Part shown: positions 28,208 through 37,671 of the stretch, in pieces
Layout: each line of letters opens with the position of its first letter
How positions within the stretch are numbered: the first letter of the stretch is position 1
Assembly (NCBI GenBank): GCA_948471055.1
Contig: CAOKQZ010000019.1
Span: 1 to 39,531, forward strand
Reading direction: 5' to 3'
Length of the DNA stretch: 39,531 nucleotides
DNA from: an uncultured Clostridium sp.
GTDB lineage: Bacteria > Bacillota > Clostridia > TANB77 > CAG-508
Made by a program: the position numbers and the translations under genes
Notes under the pieces: generated by a model
What the model saw: the letters and a program-made list of their open reading frames with translations, nothing else
Told to the model about the DNA's origin: nothing
Database searches by the model: none

Positions 28208-28225
28208 AAACGTAAGGGGTATTTT
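28189..28225 (+). terminator. Terminator of rluD-like gene
   Basis: AAAATACCCCT (28189-28199) and AGGGGTATTTT (28215-28225) form an 11-bp stem; the 5' arm lies in the final codons. Confidence 0.75.
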
Positions 28226-28330
28226 TAAATCTATATAAACTTTATACGATATTTCGTATAAAGAAAGTAAAAACATAGCTTGTATAGTAGTATATGAAAG
28301 AAAAACAAAAAATGTGACAAGGAGGAGATA

Positions 28331-29051
28331 ATGGAAGAGATACGATTACAAAAATATATGGCAGATTGTGGAATTGCATCTAGGAGAAAATGTGAGGAAT
28401 ATATTTTAGAGGGTAGAGTAAAAGTAAATGGAAAAATACAAAGTAGACTAGGTGCAAAAATAAATCCGAAAAAAGATGAAGTGTGGTTTGATGGGAAGAA
28501 AATAGGGGAGCAAGAAGAAAAGGTATATATTTTGCTAAATAAACCAATCGATTATGTTACAACAGCCAATGATCAATTTGGTAGAAAGAATGTATTGGAG
28601 TTGATAAAAGGCGTAAATAAAAGGATTGTCCCAGTAGGAAGGTTAGATATGTATACTTCCCGGAGCCTTATTATTAAGTAATGATGGCGATTTTGTTTAT
28701 CAAATCACTCATCCTAAACACGAAATTAATAAAACCTATGTAGCAACCCTAAAAGGAATCATAACGAAAAACGAAAAACAACAATTAGAAGAAGGACTAC
28801 CAATCGAAGATTATATTACAAAACCAGCTAGGGTAAACCTATTAAAAATAGATAAAGAAAAAAATAGGTCCAGAATTGAAATTACAATCCATGAAGGAAA
28901 AAACAGACAAGTACGAAAAATGTGTGAAGCAATAGGTCATACCGTTATAGCACTACACAGAAGTAAAATAGGAGACCTAACGGTAAAGGACCTAAAAATA
29001 GGAGAGTGGCGATATTTAAGAAAAGAAGAAGTAAAAAACTTAAGAAAATAG
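28331..29051 (+). CDS. RluB/RsuA-family pseudouridine synthase, one +1 recoding site
   Basis: Pseudouridine synthase of the RluB/RsuA branch. The N-terminal S4 domain reads IRLQKYMADCGIASRRKCEE and ILEGRVKVNG; the catalytic motif is PVGRLDMYTS-G-ALLLSNDGDF, split by an extra C at 28661. The zero frame stops 15 bases after the site, so it would lose most of the enzyme. After the skip ITHPKHEINKTYVATLKG and EGKNRQVRKMCEAIGH follow, both conserved. The joined protein is 239 residues, the normal length. Start follows AAGGAGGAG. Confidence 0.94.
28661..28661 (+). other. +1 recoding site in rluB-like gene (TCC C GGA)
   Basis: Skipping one C restores GRLDMYTS-G-ALLLSNDG, the same place in the catalytic motif as in the RluD-like gene. 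Confidence 0.95.
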
Positions 29052-29072
29052 TACAATGCATAGCAATTTTTT

Positions 29073-29119
29073 AGGAGAATAGAGAGAAACTACAATTGCT
29101 TATTCCCCTCTATTCTCCT
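29073..29119. terminator. Hairpin after rluB-like gene
   Basis: AGGAGAATAGAG (29073-29084) pairs with CTCTATTCTCCT (29108-29119) over a long loop. The T-run after it is weak (CATTTTGC), so termination is likely but not certain. Confidence 0.6.
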
Positions 29120-29292
29120 CATTTTGCATTACATGAGAGCTTTGCTTTAAACAATATACCATAAATCGCCTAACTATAAAAATAGTTTAAAGAATTTATA
29201 TGAGGAAATGCAACAAATTACAAAAAAATATATTTACAATTCTCAAAATTATCGATATAATAGCACTAACAAAAGAAAAAAGGTGTGATGAT

Positions 29293-30107
29293 ATGGAAAA
29301 CCAACGATTTATTCCAGAGGGTTGGGAAATGATAGCAAAAACAATAACACATCCTGAATTAACAAAAGCATATCAAACAGGGGATATCATGCAAGGGCTT
29401 GTAACAAAGTGTGATTCCAATTATAATTTGTATGTTGATATGGGAAACCATATACAAGGTATGATTCCAAGAGAAGAAGTAGAAGCTATTAATATTGATG
29501 AAACTGGATTTCCAAAGCCAAATGTTTGTGCACGGGAAAGTTAATAAAATTGTACAATTTAAGGTAAAAGATATTCCTAAAGAGGACCTTGCGATTTTAT
29601 CAAGAAAAGCAGTAGGACAAGAGGCATTGGCTTGGGTACAAAATGAATTACAGGTTCGGAAATGTAGTATGTGGAATTGTGCGAAACATACGACCATATG
29701 GCGTGTTTGTCGAAATAGGAGGAGGCATTGCAGGGTTACTTCATATTGAAGATATTTCGGTTGCAAGAATAAAATCGCCAGAAGAACGATTTCAAATTGG
29801 ACAAAAAATCAATGTTATGGTAAAATGGATAGACAGGAACCATAAAAGAGTTGTTTTAACTTATAAAGAACTTTTAGGAACTTGGGAAGATAATATTAAG
29901 GAATTCTCGGAAGGAGACATTGTAGAAGGGATTGCAAGGCAGGAAGAGAAACAAAAAAACGGTATTTTCGTCGAGCTAAAACCAAATTTGGTGGGATTAG
30001 CCGATTATAAAGAAAATATACAATATGGGCAAAAAGTCCAAGTTAGCATTAGGAAAATCATACCAGAAAAGAAAAAAGTAAAATTAGTATTTGTAGGAGG
30101 GATTTAA
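29293..30107 (+). CDS. S1 RNA-binding domain protein, two +1 recoding sites
   Basis: A 270-residue protein related to small ribosomal protein S1-type proteins of Clostridia. S1-like domains: TGDIMQGLVTKCDSNYNLYV (first), VCGIVRNIRPYGVFVEIGGG with LLHIEDISVARI (clearest, residues about 120-190) and a weaker third (SEGDIVEGIARQEEKQKNG). The frame is broken at 29533 and 29657; skipping C gives PNVCA-G-KVNKIVQFKV and NELQV-G-NVVCGIVRNI, where the second Gly starts the best S1 domain. The start at 29293 follows AGGTGTGAT. The next gene begins 2 bases after its stop, so they form an operon. Confidence 0.88.
29533..29533 (+). other. +1 recoding site 1 in S1-domain gene (GCA C GGG)
   Basis: Zero frame GCA CGG GAA AGT TAA stops. 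Skipping C gives A-G-KVNKIVQFKVKDI, a beta-strand typical of the S1 fold. Confidence 0.88.
29657..29657 (+). other. +1 recoding site 2 in S1-domain gene (GTT C GGA)
   Basis: Skipping C gives V-G-NVVCGIVRNIRPYGVFV, the classic first strands of an S1 domain. The zero frame loses it. Confidence 0.92.
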
Positions 30108-30109
30108 TT

Positions 30110-31048
30110 ATGGTTGAAGATAACCAAATTGAAGCAAAAAGTTCACCATTCGCAATTCGTCAGGGTGAAATTAAAGTATTTGACGGAAAAGATGGATATG
30201 TATCCATGAATCAAATTGTCCATAAAATTAATATTGGACATATTAATGATTTACACTTTAAAATATTAGAGTTAGTAAATGAATTTGAATTTATTACATC
30301 AAGACAATTATGCCAAATTTTAACTTGGAAAGGAATCGATTATAAATCACAAGACAAGTTAAATAACAAATTAGAACAAATGGTAAAATCGAAAATTTTA
30401 ACAAGATATTACTTTAGTTCAGAAGAGGGAAAAGGAATTTACCGTATTTATAGTTTAGAAAAGATGGGAAAATATCTGTTAACTTCTAAAGAAATTGAAT
30501 GTAAATGGCAACCAACCGATAATACCAAACCAGTTGCAATGATTAAAAAAAGACTAGCAGGAAACCAAACCATTTTAGCCTATTTAAGAAAAGTAAAAGC
30601 ATTTGATGAATATACCGTAAAACCAACTATTACAGCAAAATCACTTGCCAAAACCTTTAAATCAACAGGTGGTAGTGTAAAATTAACCAAAAACAATAAA
30701 TCGATTATCTTTGTATTTGAAGTAATAAGAAGAGAAGAAGATTGGGAAACAAAATTAGTAGAAAAGGCACGTTTATACCAAGACTTCTATGCAAACTTTG
30801 TAGCAGGAGATTCCGGTTTTTCTGCAATGCCACAATTAATTTTCATTTGCGAAGATGAAAAACACATGGCAGAATGCTTTAAAACCATTGTAACAAACAA
30901 AATAGAAATACCACAAATTAAATTATATTTCTCCACCGATTTAAGACAAAATAACGAAACCTTAGCCAAAACCTTGGTAGAGTTTCGATTAGATGAACAA
31001 ACTAACAAATATAGGATGGACGATGTAGAGCTTAAATTATTAGATTAA
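30110..31048 (+). CDS. Winged-helix-like protein, replication-relaxation/mobilization-type
   Basis: A 312-residue protein without membrane segments. Residues about 45-120 (ILELVNEFEFITSRQLCQIL, MVKSKILTRYYFSSEE, GIYRIYSLEKMGKYLLTSKE) look like a winged helix-turn-helix of the kind in replication-relaxation proteins, followed by an alpha/beta part with FVFEVIRREEDWETKLVEKA and LIFICEDEKHMAECFKTIV. Proteins of this layout often neighbour VirD4/TraG-like ATPases, and here one lies convergently just downstream. It is co-transcribed with the S1 gene (2-base gap). Function inferred only from fold and context. No in-frame CGG. Confidence 0.55.
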   Translation: MVEDNQIEAKSSPFAIRQGEIKVFDGKDGYVSMNQIVHKINIGHINDLHFKILELVNEFEFITSRQLCQILTWKGIDYKSQDKLNNKLEQMVKSKILTRYYFSSEEGKGIYRIYSLEKMGKYLLTSKEIECKWQPTDNTKPVAMIKKRLAGNQTILAYLRKVKAFDEYTVKPTITAKSLAKTFKSTGGSVKLTKNNKSIIFVFEVIRREEDWETKLVEKARLYQDFYANFVAGDSGFSAMPQLIFICEDEKHMAECFKTIVTNKIEIPQIKLYFSTDLRQNNETLAKTLVEFRLDEQTNKYRMDDVELKLLD

Positions 31049-31085
31049 AAAAACAAACTTTGCTTATGCAAAGTTTGTTTTTTTT
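31049..31085. terminator. Bidirectional terminator between convergent genes
   Basis: AAAAACAAACTTTGC pairs perfectly with GCAAAGTTTGTTTTT around TTAT, with A and T runs on the two sides. Confidence 0.85.
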
Positions 31086-31087
31086 AT

Positions 31088-33445
31088 CTATTGATTTCCT
31101 TTTTTCAAATCAAACACAATCGCATCATTGTTGTTGAATAAATAACTAGAATCGGTATTATCCATTTTAATTGGGTCAGTATCACCATTTGAGTCAGACT
31201 CGTAATCCATTTTGGTTAAGTCAATTTTTCTTTTTTTCGTTACTTTTTCTTCTTCAGCAATACCACTTGTAAATTTTGCAAAATCATAAGATTTGCTAGG
31301 GTGTGGTTCTTTGTATTTATCTTCCATAAAATCAACTTTTCCATCACCATATTGATTTTTTCCTTTTAAATCCTTATAAACATAGGCACACATTTTGAAG
31401 CCAAGGGCTTGTAACTTACCAGCCTTAATATTTGCCTTCCAATCCCATTTAGGATTACTAATTTTTGAATCATATTCTACTTTGTCGGCATTATAGGTTA
31501 CATTATATAGCCATTCTCTATGGTCGTTAAATTCTTTTTCCCATACTTCACTTTCCTCACGAGTAAGTCCACCAAATACTAATTTTGTAGTAGCATTGGT
31601 TAAAATAGAAGCACGGTATTTGGATTGACCATGGAAACCAAGTTGTGCTAAGTTTTGAATAGAAAGCATGGTTCCTACGTGGTATTTTCGATAAATAGTA
31701 TAAAGTGGTTCTGTAGCAGGACCTACATAATCTCCGAAATCATCGACATAGAAGAAATGTGGTATTCTCGATTTTTCGCCCCCAGGTCTTCTAAGAACAG
31801 CAAATTGCATAAGGAGAATAAAGAATAGTCCAAAGGCTTTGTAAGCAGCTGCTCCTAAGTCTCCACGTCTTGTACATACTAGGGTAACTTCACCATTTGC
31901 AAGCATTTTATCAAAATCAAGGTTATTTTTACGATTGCATAGTACATTTCTTACATTCGCAAGTCGTAGTAGATTGTCTAATTCGGTAATGGCAGAATAT
32001 ACATATTTTTGTGTTTCTGCTCGAATTTCCCCATCACGGTAGAAATTCTTTTTAAAATAGCCAAGTTGTAAAGAATACTCTTCTGCAAGTTCTGGAATTT
32101 CTTCTAATTTATGGCACATGTCTTCTACTAAATCGAAATCATTTAACATTTTTAACATATCTTCTAAGTTTGGTAAGTCGCCATTATGAAGCCTTGGGTA
32201 CATGACCTTTAATAAGATAGATAGGTTTTCAACCGCCTGTGCTGCTGAGTTTTCTCGGTAAGTTTCTTCTTCACCAGAATGATTGGTTTTATACATTCCA
32301 CGAATAACGGTGGAAACGGCTACCGCGGTAAGGGCAGGTTCTTCAAATACGAATGGGTTTAAGCCAAGCGAACCTATATCATTTGGGTCTACTAAATTTA
32401 CTTTTACATTATAATTACTAGCAACTTCTAACATACGTTTGGTAGATTCAATATCTGGTGCAATAAAGGTTAATCCTAAATCACGGTAAACAATACCATT
32501 TGAGCCCTTATCATTGTAAATCATTTTATTTAAATAAGCTTTAAAAATAGCTTCTTTTCCGGAAGTAGGAGTTAACATGTTTAAATTAAAGTTTTCATTT
32601 AGGTAATGATTATCATAAGGAAGGTTTAAATGAGCAATTCCTGTTTTTAATGCGGTAAATCCCATTTCTTTGGAAACTTCCTTAAAGAAGTTTTTCTTTT
32701 CAATATCTCTTGCAATCATTGGTTCAAAAACCATCATTGTTTTTCCTGTACCAGAATAACCAACAATAAGTGCTGGGTCAAATCTTCTTGCTTCTGGAAT
32801 TTTAGCAAGATGACCTTTTATTTTATCACGGCAAAGAACGTTTTCGCAGGTATATGGTCCCATACCAACTTTTTTATCGGATAAGTCAATACCAGAATAA
32901 TCATTAATACCATCACGAATATCTTTGCTTTCATTAAGTCCAGTGAATAACCATTTAAACAATGGGTAAAAAGTAACAAGAGGCAGATAAATCGCAATCG
33001 ATTGGAATGCTGGGCGAATTAAGTTTGAAAATTCGCTAACAATAGTAGTATAGTTTGGAATGGAAACAAACAATAACCATAAAATCGCATTTAGCCATTG
33101 CACTGCCATGGAAATTCCGACAACATACAAACTAACACAGTAAACATATAAAAAGGTTACCTTTGTCCAATACGATTTTGCAAAACTAGAAGAGCCCGAA
33201 AATAGGAAGGCAAATACAGGACAAGCAAGTGCTAAGGTATAGGTAATTGGTCCCCAATACGAAACTCCAATTCCAGTAAAGAATAACATTAGCAATTCCA
33301 CAATTCGGTCTACCATAATATATATTGTAGCAAGGGTTAATAAATAAGTAACAAAAGTATTTCGGTCAGTCCCAAGCCATTTTAAAAATTTATCAAAACG
33401 TTTTAACAATTTGTTCACCACTTTCTTACTTTTAAAATGATACAC
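31088..33445 (-). CDS. VirD4/TraG-like coupling ATPase
   Basis: A 785-residue membrane-anchored ATPase of the type IV coupling protein group. The first 170 residues contain about four hydrophobic helices (YLLTLATIYIMVDRIVEL, YTLALACPVFAFLFSG and others). Then Walker A PALIVGYSGTGKTMMVFEP, Walker B IPHFFYVDDFGDYVG, and the sensor-like ILTNATTKLVFGGLTREESE. Such ATPases pass DNA or protein to a type IV secretion channel, but no other conjugation genes or relaxase are in view, so the substrate is unknown. The C-terminal tail is charged and probably disordered. The neighbouring gene at 30110 may be a partner. No in-frame CGG. Confidence 0.8.
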   Translation of the reverse strand: MYHFKSKKVVNKLLKRFDKFLKWLGTDRNTFVTYLLTLATIYIMVDRIVELLMLFFTGIGVSYWGPITYTLALACPVFAFLFSGSSSFAKSYWTKVTFLYVYCVSLYVVGISMAVQWLNAILWLLFVSIPNYTTIVSEFSNLIRPAFQSIAIYLPLVTFYPLFKWLFTGLNESKDIRDGINDYSGIDLSDKKVGMGPYTCENVLCRDKIKGHLAKIPEARRFDPALIVGYSGTGKTMMVFEPMIARDIEKKNFFKEVSKEMGFTALKTGIAHLNLPYDNHYLNENFNLNMLTPTSGKEAIFKAYLNKMIYNDKGSNGIVYRDLGLTFIAPDIESTKRMLEVASNYNVKVNLVDPNDIGSLGLNPFVFEEPALTAVAVSTVIRGMYKTNHSGEEETYRENSAAQAVENLSILLKVMYPRLHNGDLPNLEDMLKMLNDFDLVEDMCHKLEEIPELAEEYSLQLGYFKKNFYRDGEIRAETQKYVYSAITELDNLLRLANVRNVLCNRKNNLDFDKMLANGEVTLVCTRRGDLGAAAYKAFGLFFILLMQFAVLRRPGGEKSRIPHFFYVDDFGDYVGPATEPLYTIYRKYHVGTMLSIQNLAQLGFHGQSKYRASILTNATTKLVFGGLTREESEVWEKEFNDHREWLYNVTYNADKVEYDSKISNPKWDWKANIKAGKLQALGFKMCAYVYKDLKGKNQYGDGKVDFMEDKYKEPHPSKSYDFAKFTSGIAEEEKVTKKRKIDLTKMDYESDSNGDTDPIKMDNTDSSYLFNNNDAIVFDLKKGNQ

Positions 33446-33814
33446 TATATATTATCCTACAAAATCAAGAAAAAATCAAGAAAAAAAGGCAAAAAAACTG
33501 TGAAAAATATTTTTGTGGTAAGATATTTTTTAAAAGAAAAGATTAAGACGATGATACCAATAAATTGTTGGAATCGAAAAAAGTGGAAATATTCCTTGAC
33601 AATATCTATACATAAATGTAAACTAGAGACATAAGAAAAGATATATCAAATAATAAAGTAGAAAAAGAAAGTATCGAATGAAAGAATAGGAGAAGCAATA
33701 TGCATATTTATAAGGAGAATGTAAACAATAAAAGATTATATAAAGTAATAGTTTAGTTTGTAGAAAATCAAGACAAAATAAAATTTAAGTAAAAATAAAA
33801 TTAGGAGGCAAAAG
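33446..33814. other. Intergenic region without a gene
   Basis: These 369 bases separate the divergent VirD4-like and lectin-fold genes. I see a promoter (33596-33624) and AT-rich sequence, but no convincing gene or RNA; a 65-codon frame at 33437 has no ribosome binding site and lysine-rich low-complexity content. Confidence 0.6.
33596..33624 (+). promoter_or_regulatory. Promoter of pseudopilin-like lectin-fold gene
   Basis: TTGACA (33596-33601) and a TGTAAACT -10-like segment (33617-33624), with the trailing TAAACTAGA also found in the BspA-like gene promoter at 4226. Confidence 0.55.
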
Positions 33815-34966
33815 ATGAAATTGAAAAAAAGTATAGGGGATAATACTTATATAGGAGTAGAAAAAGGTATTACATTGGTGGCTTTGGTAATTACCATCAT
33901 TGTGTTATTAATTTTAGCCGGAATTACAATTAGTCTAACAATAGGACAAAGAGGCATATTGAAACGTGCCGAAGAAGCAGGAAAAAATTATGGGGAGGCA
34001 AGTAAACAAGAAGAAAATGAATTAATAAAAATTTCAAATGAAATGGATAGTATAATAGAAGGTACAGTTGTACCAGATTTACCAAGCGAGACTAACTATA
34101 CTATAGTAGATGGGGTGCCAGTACCAAAAGGATTTGAACATGTAGAAGGAACAAAAGATACTGGATTTGTCATAAAGGACATAAGCGTAGATAGTCAAGG
34201 AAATCCAACGAAAACCAATGGAAATGAGTTTGTATGGGTACCATGTACAGAAGATGGAAAGAACGGAAGTATTAAATATGATCGATATGCTTTTTCAAGT
34301 CAAGGATGGGCATATACACAAACAAAAGATGAAAAAACAGGAGAAATACTGGTGCCAGCTTATGTAGGATATGTTTTTACAGAGGAAATGTCCAATATTG
34401 AGATAACTAGTATAAAAAAATATGGAGGATTTTATATAGGAAGGTATGAAGTAGGGGTAGAAGGATATGATGTAGAAGTAAAAACAAGTAATACAAATAA
34501 TGAAAAGGAATGGACAGGATATACTAATGGGACAGCAGTAGTACAAGAAGATAAACAAGTATGGAACTATATTACAAGGGACTTAGCAAAAAAAATAGCA
34601 GAAGAAATATACACTAATAATATGGTGACTAGCCGATTATGTAGTAGTTATGCATGGGATACAACTCTACAATTTATTGAAAATAGAAATGAAGGATATG
34701 CAACCAATAGTACTGGAGGCAATTATTCAAGAATTTTAAAACATACTGGAATGGGAAGTATAGCAAAAAATAATATCTATGATATGGGAGGAAATATAAC
34801 TGAATGGACAACGGAAGTTTGTAGTTCTCAAATCGAGCCTTGTACAGGACGAGGAGGAGTTTATGTTAATAATCCGAATGATGGACCAGCAAGTTATCGT
34901 TGTTATACTAGACAAGAATATGCTTACGACCACATAGGTTTTCGTATTGCTTTGTATATTAGTTAA
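33815..34966 (+). CDS. Pseudopilin-like surface protein with FGE-sulfatase/lectin-like domain
   Basis: A 383-residue protein with an N-terminal prepilin-like signal, KGITLVALVITIIVLLILAG, followed by the same helical segment as in the BspA-like protein (RAEEAGKNYGEASKQEENE). After a linker with GVPVPKGFEHVEGTKDTGFV the C-terminal domain has the formylglycine-generating-enzyme-like lectin fold: FYIGRYEVGVEGYD, SRLCSSYAWDTTLQFI, NIYDMGGNITEWTTEV and YDHIGFRIALYIS. This is the fold used by DGR targets, and the class often occurs in DGR-bearing Clostridia. Its C-terminal DNA does not match the TR at 1497, so it is not a current target of that TR. Probably a surface binding protein. Start follows TAGGAGG. 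Confidence 0.82.
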   Translation: MKLKKSIGDNTYIGVEKGITLVALVITIIVLLILAGITISLTIGQRGILKRAEEAGKNYGEASKQEENELIKISNEMDSIIEGTVVPDLPSETNYTIVDGVPVPKGFEHVEGTKDTGFVIKDISVDSQGNPTKTNGNEFVWVPCTEDGKNGSIKYDRYAFSSQGWAYTQTKDEKTGEILVPAYVGYVFTEEMSNIEITSIKKYGGFYIGRYEVGVEGYDVEVKTSNTNNEKEWTGYTNGTAVVQEDKQVWNYITRDLAKKIAEEIYTNNMVTSRLCSSYAWDTTLQFIENRNEGYATNSTGGNYSRILKHTGMGSIAKNNIYDMGGNITEWTTEVCSSQIEPCTGRGGVYVNNPNDGPASYRCYTRQEYAYDHIGFRIALYIS

Positions 34967-35122
34967 AAGTAAAATCAAAAATAGAAAGTAGACAAAAGAA
35001 CAAATCAAAAACAAGGATTTACTATAATTACTAAAGAAATATATAAACTTAAAAAAAATACTTGAATGTTCTTATAAATTTGCATATAATTGGTAATAAC
35101 AAAAAAAGGAAAGGGACGAAAT

Positions 35123-36760
35123 ATGCAAAAAGTAAAAAAGAGTAGAGCAAAAGAAAGCTTTATGCAAGGCGTTTTTGCGATGATGTTTTCACAGGTATTA
35201 ATTAAATTTATTGGGTTAGTGTATAAATTGTATTTAACAAACCGAGAGGGGTTTGGAGATGAAGGAAATGCGATTTATACTTCTGGATTTTATATTTATT
35301 CTTTACTACTAACCCTTTCTTCCGTAGGAATTCCGAATGCCATTTCCAAATTAGTTTCCGAAAGAGTGGCACTTGGCGATAACAAAGGGGCAAACCGAAT
35401 TTATAAAATTGCATTTTTGACCTTTGGAATGCTAGGGTTAATTGGAACAGGAATTTTATTTTTTGGAGCGAAGTATATATCCAATGTCATTATTCAAATT
35501 CCAGAGGCAGAATGGACATTGGTTGCCTTATCCCCATCGATTTTCTTTGTTTCCTTACTTAGTGTCATTCGAGGCTATTTTAACGGAAATAGTACTTTAA
35601 AAGTAACAGCTAATTCACAAACGTTAGAGCAAATTTTTAAAACTGTATTAACCATTTTATTTGTGGAAATTGTTGCCATTATTATGGGAACGGATACCAC
35701 TATTATGGCAGCAGGAGCAAACCTTGCAACTACGGTAGCAACCATTGGAAGTTTTATTTATTTATTTGTATATTATAAACACAATCGTATCTTAAGCATT
35801 AATAAACCAGGAGTTATCGCGAAAAAGGAAAGTGCAACAAAGGTTATTAAAAATATTTTACAAGTATCTATTCCAATTTCGCTTAGCGCAGTACTATCGT
35901 CCATTAATAAAAACATTGATTCCACTACAGTGGTTCGAGGACTTAAAAACTTTATGGAAGAAGGAGCTGCAAAAGTTCAATATGGTATATTAAGCGGAAA
36001 AGTGGATACATTAACTTCATTACCATTATCGTTTAACATTGCATTTGCTACGGCATTGGTACCAGCACTTTCTTATGCAAGAGCAAAAGGAGATATGGAA
36101 ACTGCCAATAAAAGAGTTAGATTTTCAATATTAGTAACTATTTTAATAGGACTTCCATGTACCGTTGGAATGGTCATTTTTGCAGAACCAATTTTAAAAT
36201 TATTATTTCCAAAACAAGCAGCAGGAGTAGTTATTTTACAAATTAGTGCAGTAAGTATTATTTTTGCTGTACTAGCACAAACCATTAATGGAGCTTTGCA
36301 GGGAATTGGTAAAGTAATGGTTCCAGCAACTGCTTTTGCCGTAGGAGTTGTGGCAAAACTCATTATGAATATAACATTAGTGCCAATACCAGAAATTGGC
36401 GTAAATGGTGCAGCACTTGGAAATGTAGTATGTAACTTAATTGCTTGTATGATTGGATTTTCGGTATTACGAAAGAATTTAAAAATATCCTTTCCTTTTA
36501 TGAAATACATCGGAAAACCAATTTTAGCAACAGGAATTATGGCAGTTTGCTCTTATGCCGTTTATACCATATTGCTAAATATCATTTCTTTACGAATGGC
36601 AGCTATCATTGCAATTGTTTTTGCGATACTTACTTATACACTTGCACTTATTAATTTTAAAGTATTTACAAAAGAAGAAATACACATGATTCCATATGGG
36701 AAGAAAATATACAAAATCCTTGTAAAATTAGGCATTTACAAGGAAAAAAAGATAGCATAA
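35123..36760 (+). CDS. Polysaccharide/lipid II flippase of the SpoVB/MurJ (MOP) family
   Basis: A 545-residue membrane protein with about 14 helices, of the MATE-like MOP group that flips lipid-linked cell-wall or spore-cortex precursors. Recognisable are the N-terminal SFMQGVFAMMFSQVLIKFIG, NREGFGDEGNAIYTSGFYIY, SSVGIPNAISKLVSERVALG, IRGYFNGN and PLSFNIAFATALVPALSYA. The closest named groups are SpoVB and YtgP; exact substrate unknown. I choose ATG 35123 (after GGAAAGGGA) over an in-frame TTG at 35090. It is the last gene before HU on this strand. No in-frame CGG. Confidence 0.88.
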   Translation: MQKVKKSRAKESFMQGVFAMMFSQVLIKFIGLVYKLYLTNREGFGDEGNAIYTSGFYIYSLLLTLSSVGIPNAISKLVSERVALGDNKGANRIYKIAFLTFGMLGLIGTGILFFGAKYISNVIIQIPEAEWTLVALSPSIFFVSLLSVIRGYFNGNSTLKVTANSQTLEQIFKTVLTILFVEIVAIIMGTDTTIMAAGANLATTVATIGSFIYLFVYYKHNRILSINKPGVIAKKESATKVIKNILQVSIPISLSAVLSSINKNIDSTTVVRGLKNFMEEGAAKVQYGILSGKVDTLTSLPLSFNIAFATALVPALSYARAKGDMETANKRVRFSILVTILIGLPCTVGMVIFAEPILKLLFPKQAAGVVILQISAVSIIFAVLAQTINGALQGIGKVMVPATAFAVGVVAKLIMNITLVPIPEIGVNGAALGNVVCNLIACMIGFSVLRKNLKISFPFMKYIGKPILATGIMAVCSYAVYTILLNIISLRMAAIIAIVFAILTYTLALINFKVFTKEEIHMIPYGKKIYKILVKLGIYKEKKIA

Positions 36761-36922
36761 ATATTGAGTCAATTTAGCAAAAAACAGGAAAAACTTAGAA
36801 AAATCAAGGATTAAAAGAAAAAAATAAAAGAAAAAAAGAGGGATTTTATAGAAATTTGACGAATAATTATAGTGTAGTTGAAAGATACTACATAAAAGAA
36901 AAACTTTTAGGAGGTAATTTAA

Positions 36923-37201
36923 ATGAACAAATCAGATTTAATCGCAGCCATAGCTGCTAAGACAGGAGAAACAAAAAAAAGTGCTGAAACAGCTGTTAAT
37001 GCTTTCGTTGACGTTGTAACAGAAGCTTTAGTAAAAGGAGACAAAGTACAATTAGTTGGATTTGGTTCTTTCGAAGTAAGAAAAAGAGCAGCTAGAAAAG
37101 GAAGAAACCCACAAACTAAAGAAGAAATCAAAATACCAGCTTCAAAAGCTCCAGTATTCAAAGCAGGAAAAGCTTTAAAAGATTTAGTTAACAAAAAATA
37201 A
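36923..37201 (+). CDS. hup: HU family DNA-binding protein
   Basis: A 92-residue histone-like dimeric DNA-bending protein. [19 protein letters not shown] is the usual N-terminal helix; [20 protein letters not shown] and [20 protein letters not shown] are the conserved DNA-binding arms with the RNP loop. Start follows AGGAGGTAA, a very strong site, as expected for an abundant protein. Its codons differ from the neighbours (more GCT and GAA), typical for high expression. A perfect-stem terminator follows. Confidence 0.96.
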   Translation: MNKSDLIAAIAAKTGETKKSAETAVNAFVDVVTEALVKGDKVQLVGFGSFEVRKRAARKGRNPQTKEEIKIPASKAPVFKAGKALKDLVNKK

Positions 37202-37235
37202 GATTTGTATATGTTTAAATAAATATATGAATTCA

Positions 37236-37282
37236 TATGAAAATAGAGAATGTAGGTTAAACTACATTCTCTATTTTCATAT
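37236..37282. terminator. Terminator between hup and ogt
   Basis: A perfect 20-bp inverted repeat (37236-37255 and 37262-37281) with a 6-base loop. The convergent gene's stop codon lies inside the right arm. Confidence 0.8.
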
Positions 37283-37671
37283 ACCACAAACCTCTTTTTC
37301 TAAAGATAATAATTGTTCTTTTACAGATATGCCACAGGCATAGCCGACCATTTTACCATTTTTGCCGATGACGCGGTGACAAGGAATTACAATCATGTTT
37401 GTCCATAAGGAATGGTAAGTAAAGCATTCCAAATTTTCTTTTGGAAAGGAGTACCTTTTGGGTTAAGAGGAAGGTCAAAAGAAGTTCGTTTTCCCTTAAA
37501 ATATTCTTCTAGTTGCAGAAATGCTTTTTTGGTAAGAGGAGATTCATTCATAGGTGTATTTTGCAATTCTAAATGAAGATTGTTTGAAACAAGTTGAAGT
37601 TTCGTTATGTAATTGTTGGTTTCTTCAATGTAAATATTTCCTATGGAAGTTTGATAAATAAAACAAGCCAT
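37277..37671 (-). pseudogene. ogt: Methylated-DNA-protein cysteine methyltransferase, internally deleted
   Basis: Suicide repair enzyme for O6-methylguanine. The first 92 codons (MACFIYQTSIGNIYIEE to [17 protein letters not shown]) are normal; then the frame stops, and [20 protein letters not shown], with the acceptor Cys in PCHRV, continues in another frame near 37395. About 28 residues that normally link GQT to the PCHRV block, including the DNA-recognition helix region, are missing. This is a deletion with frameshift, unlike the single-C events elsewhere, so the gene is likely dead. Confidence 0.8.

Noticed and set aside
34800..34966. Second VR of the same DGR in the lectin-fold gene
   Set aside because: The DNA does not share the fixed (non-A) backbone of the TR; only the protein motif IGFR resembles IGVR.
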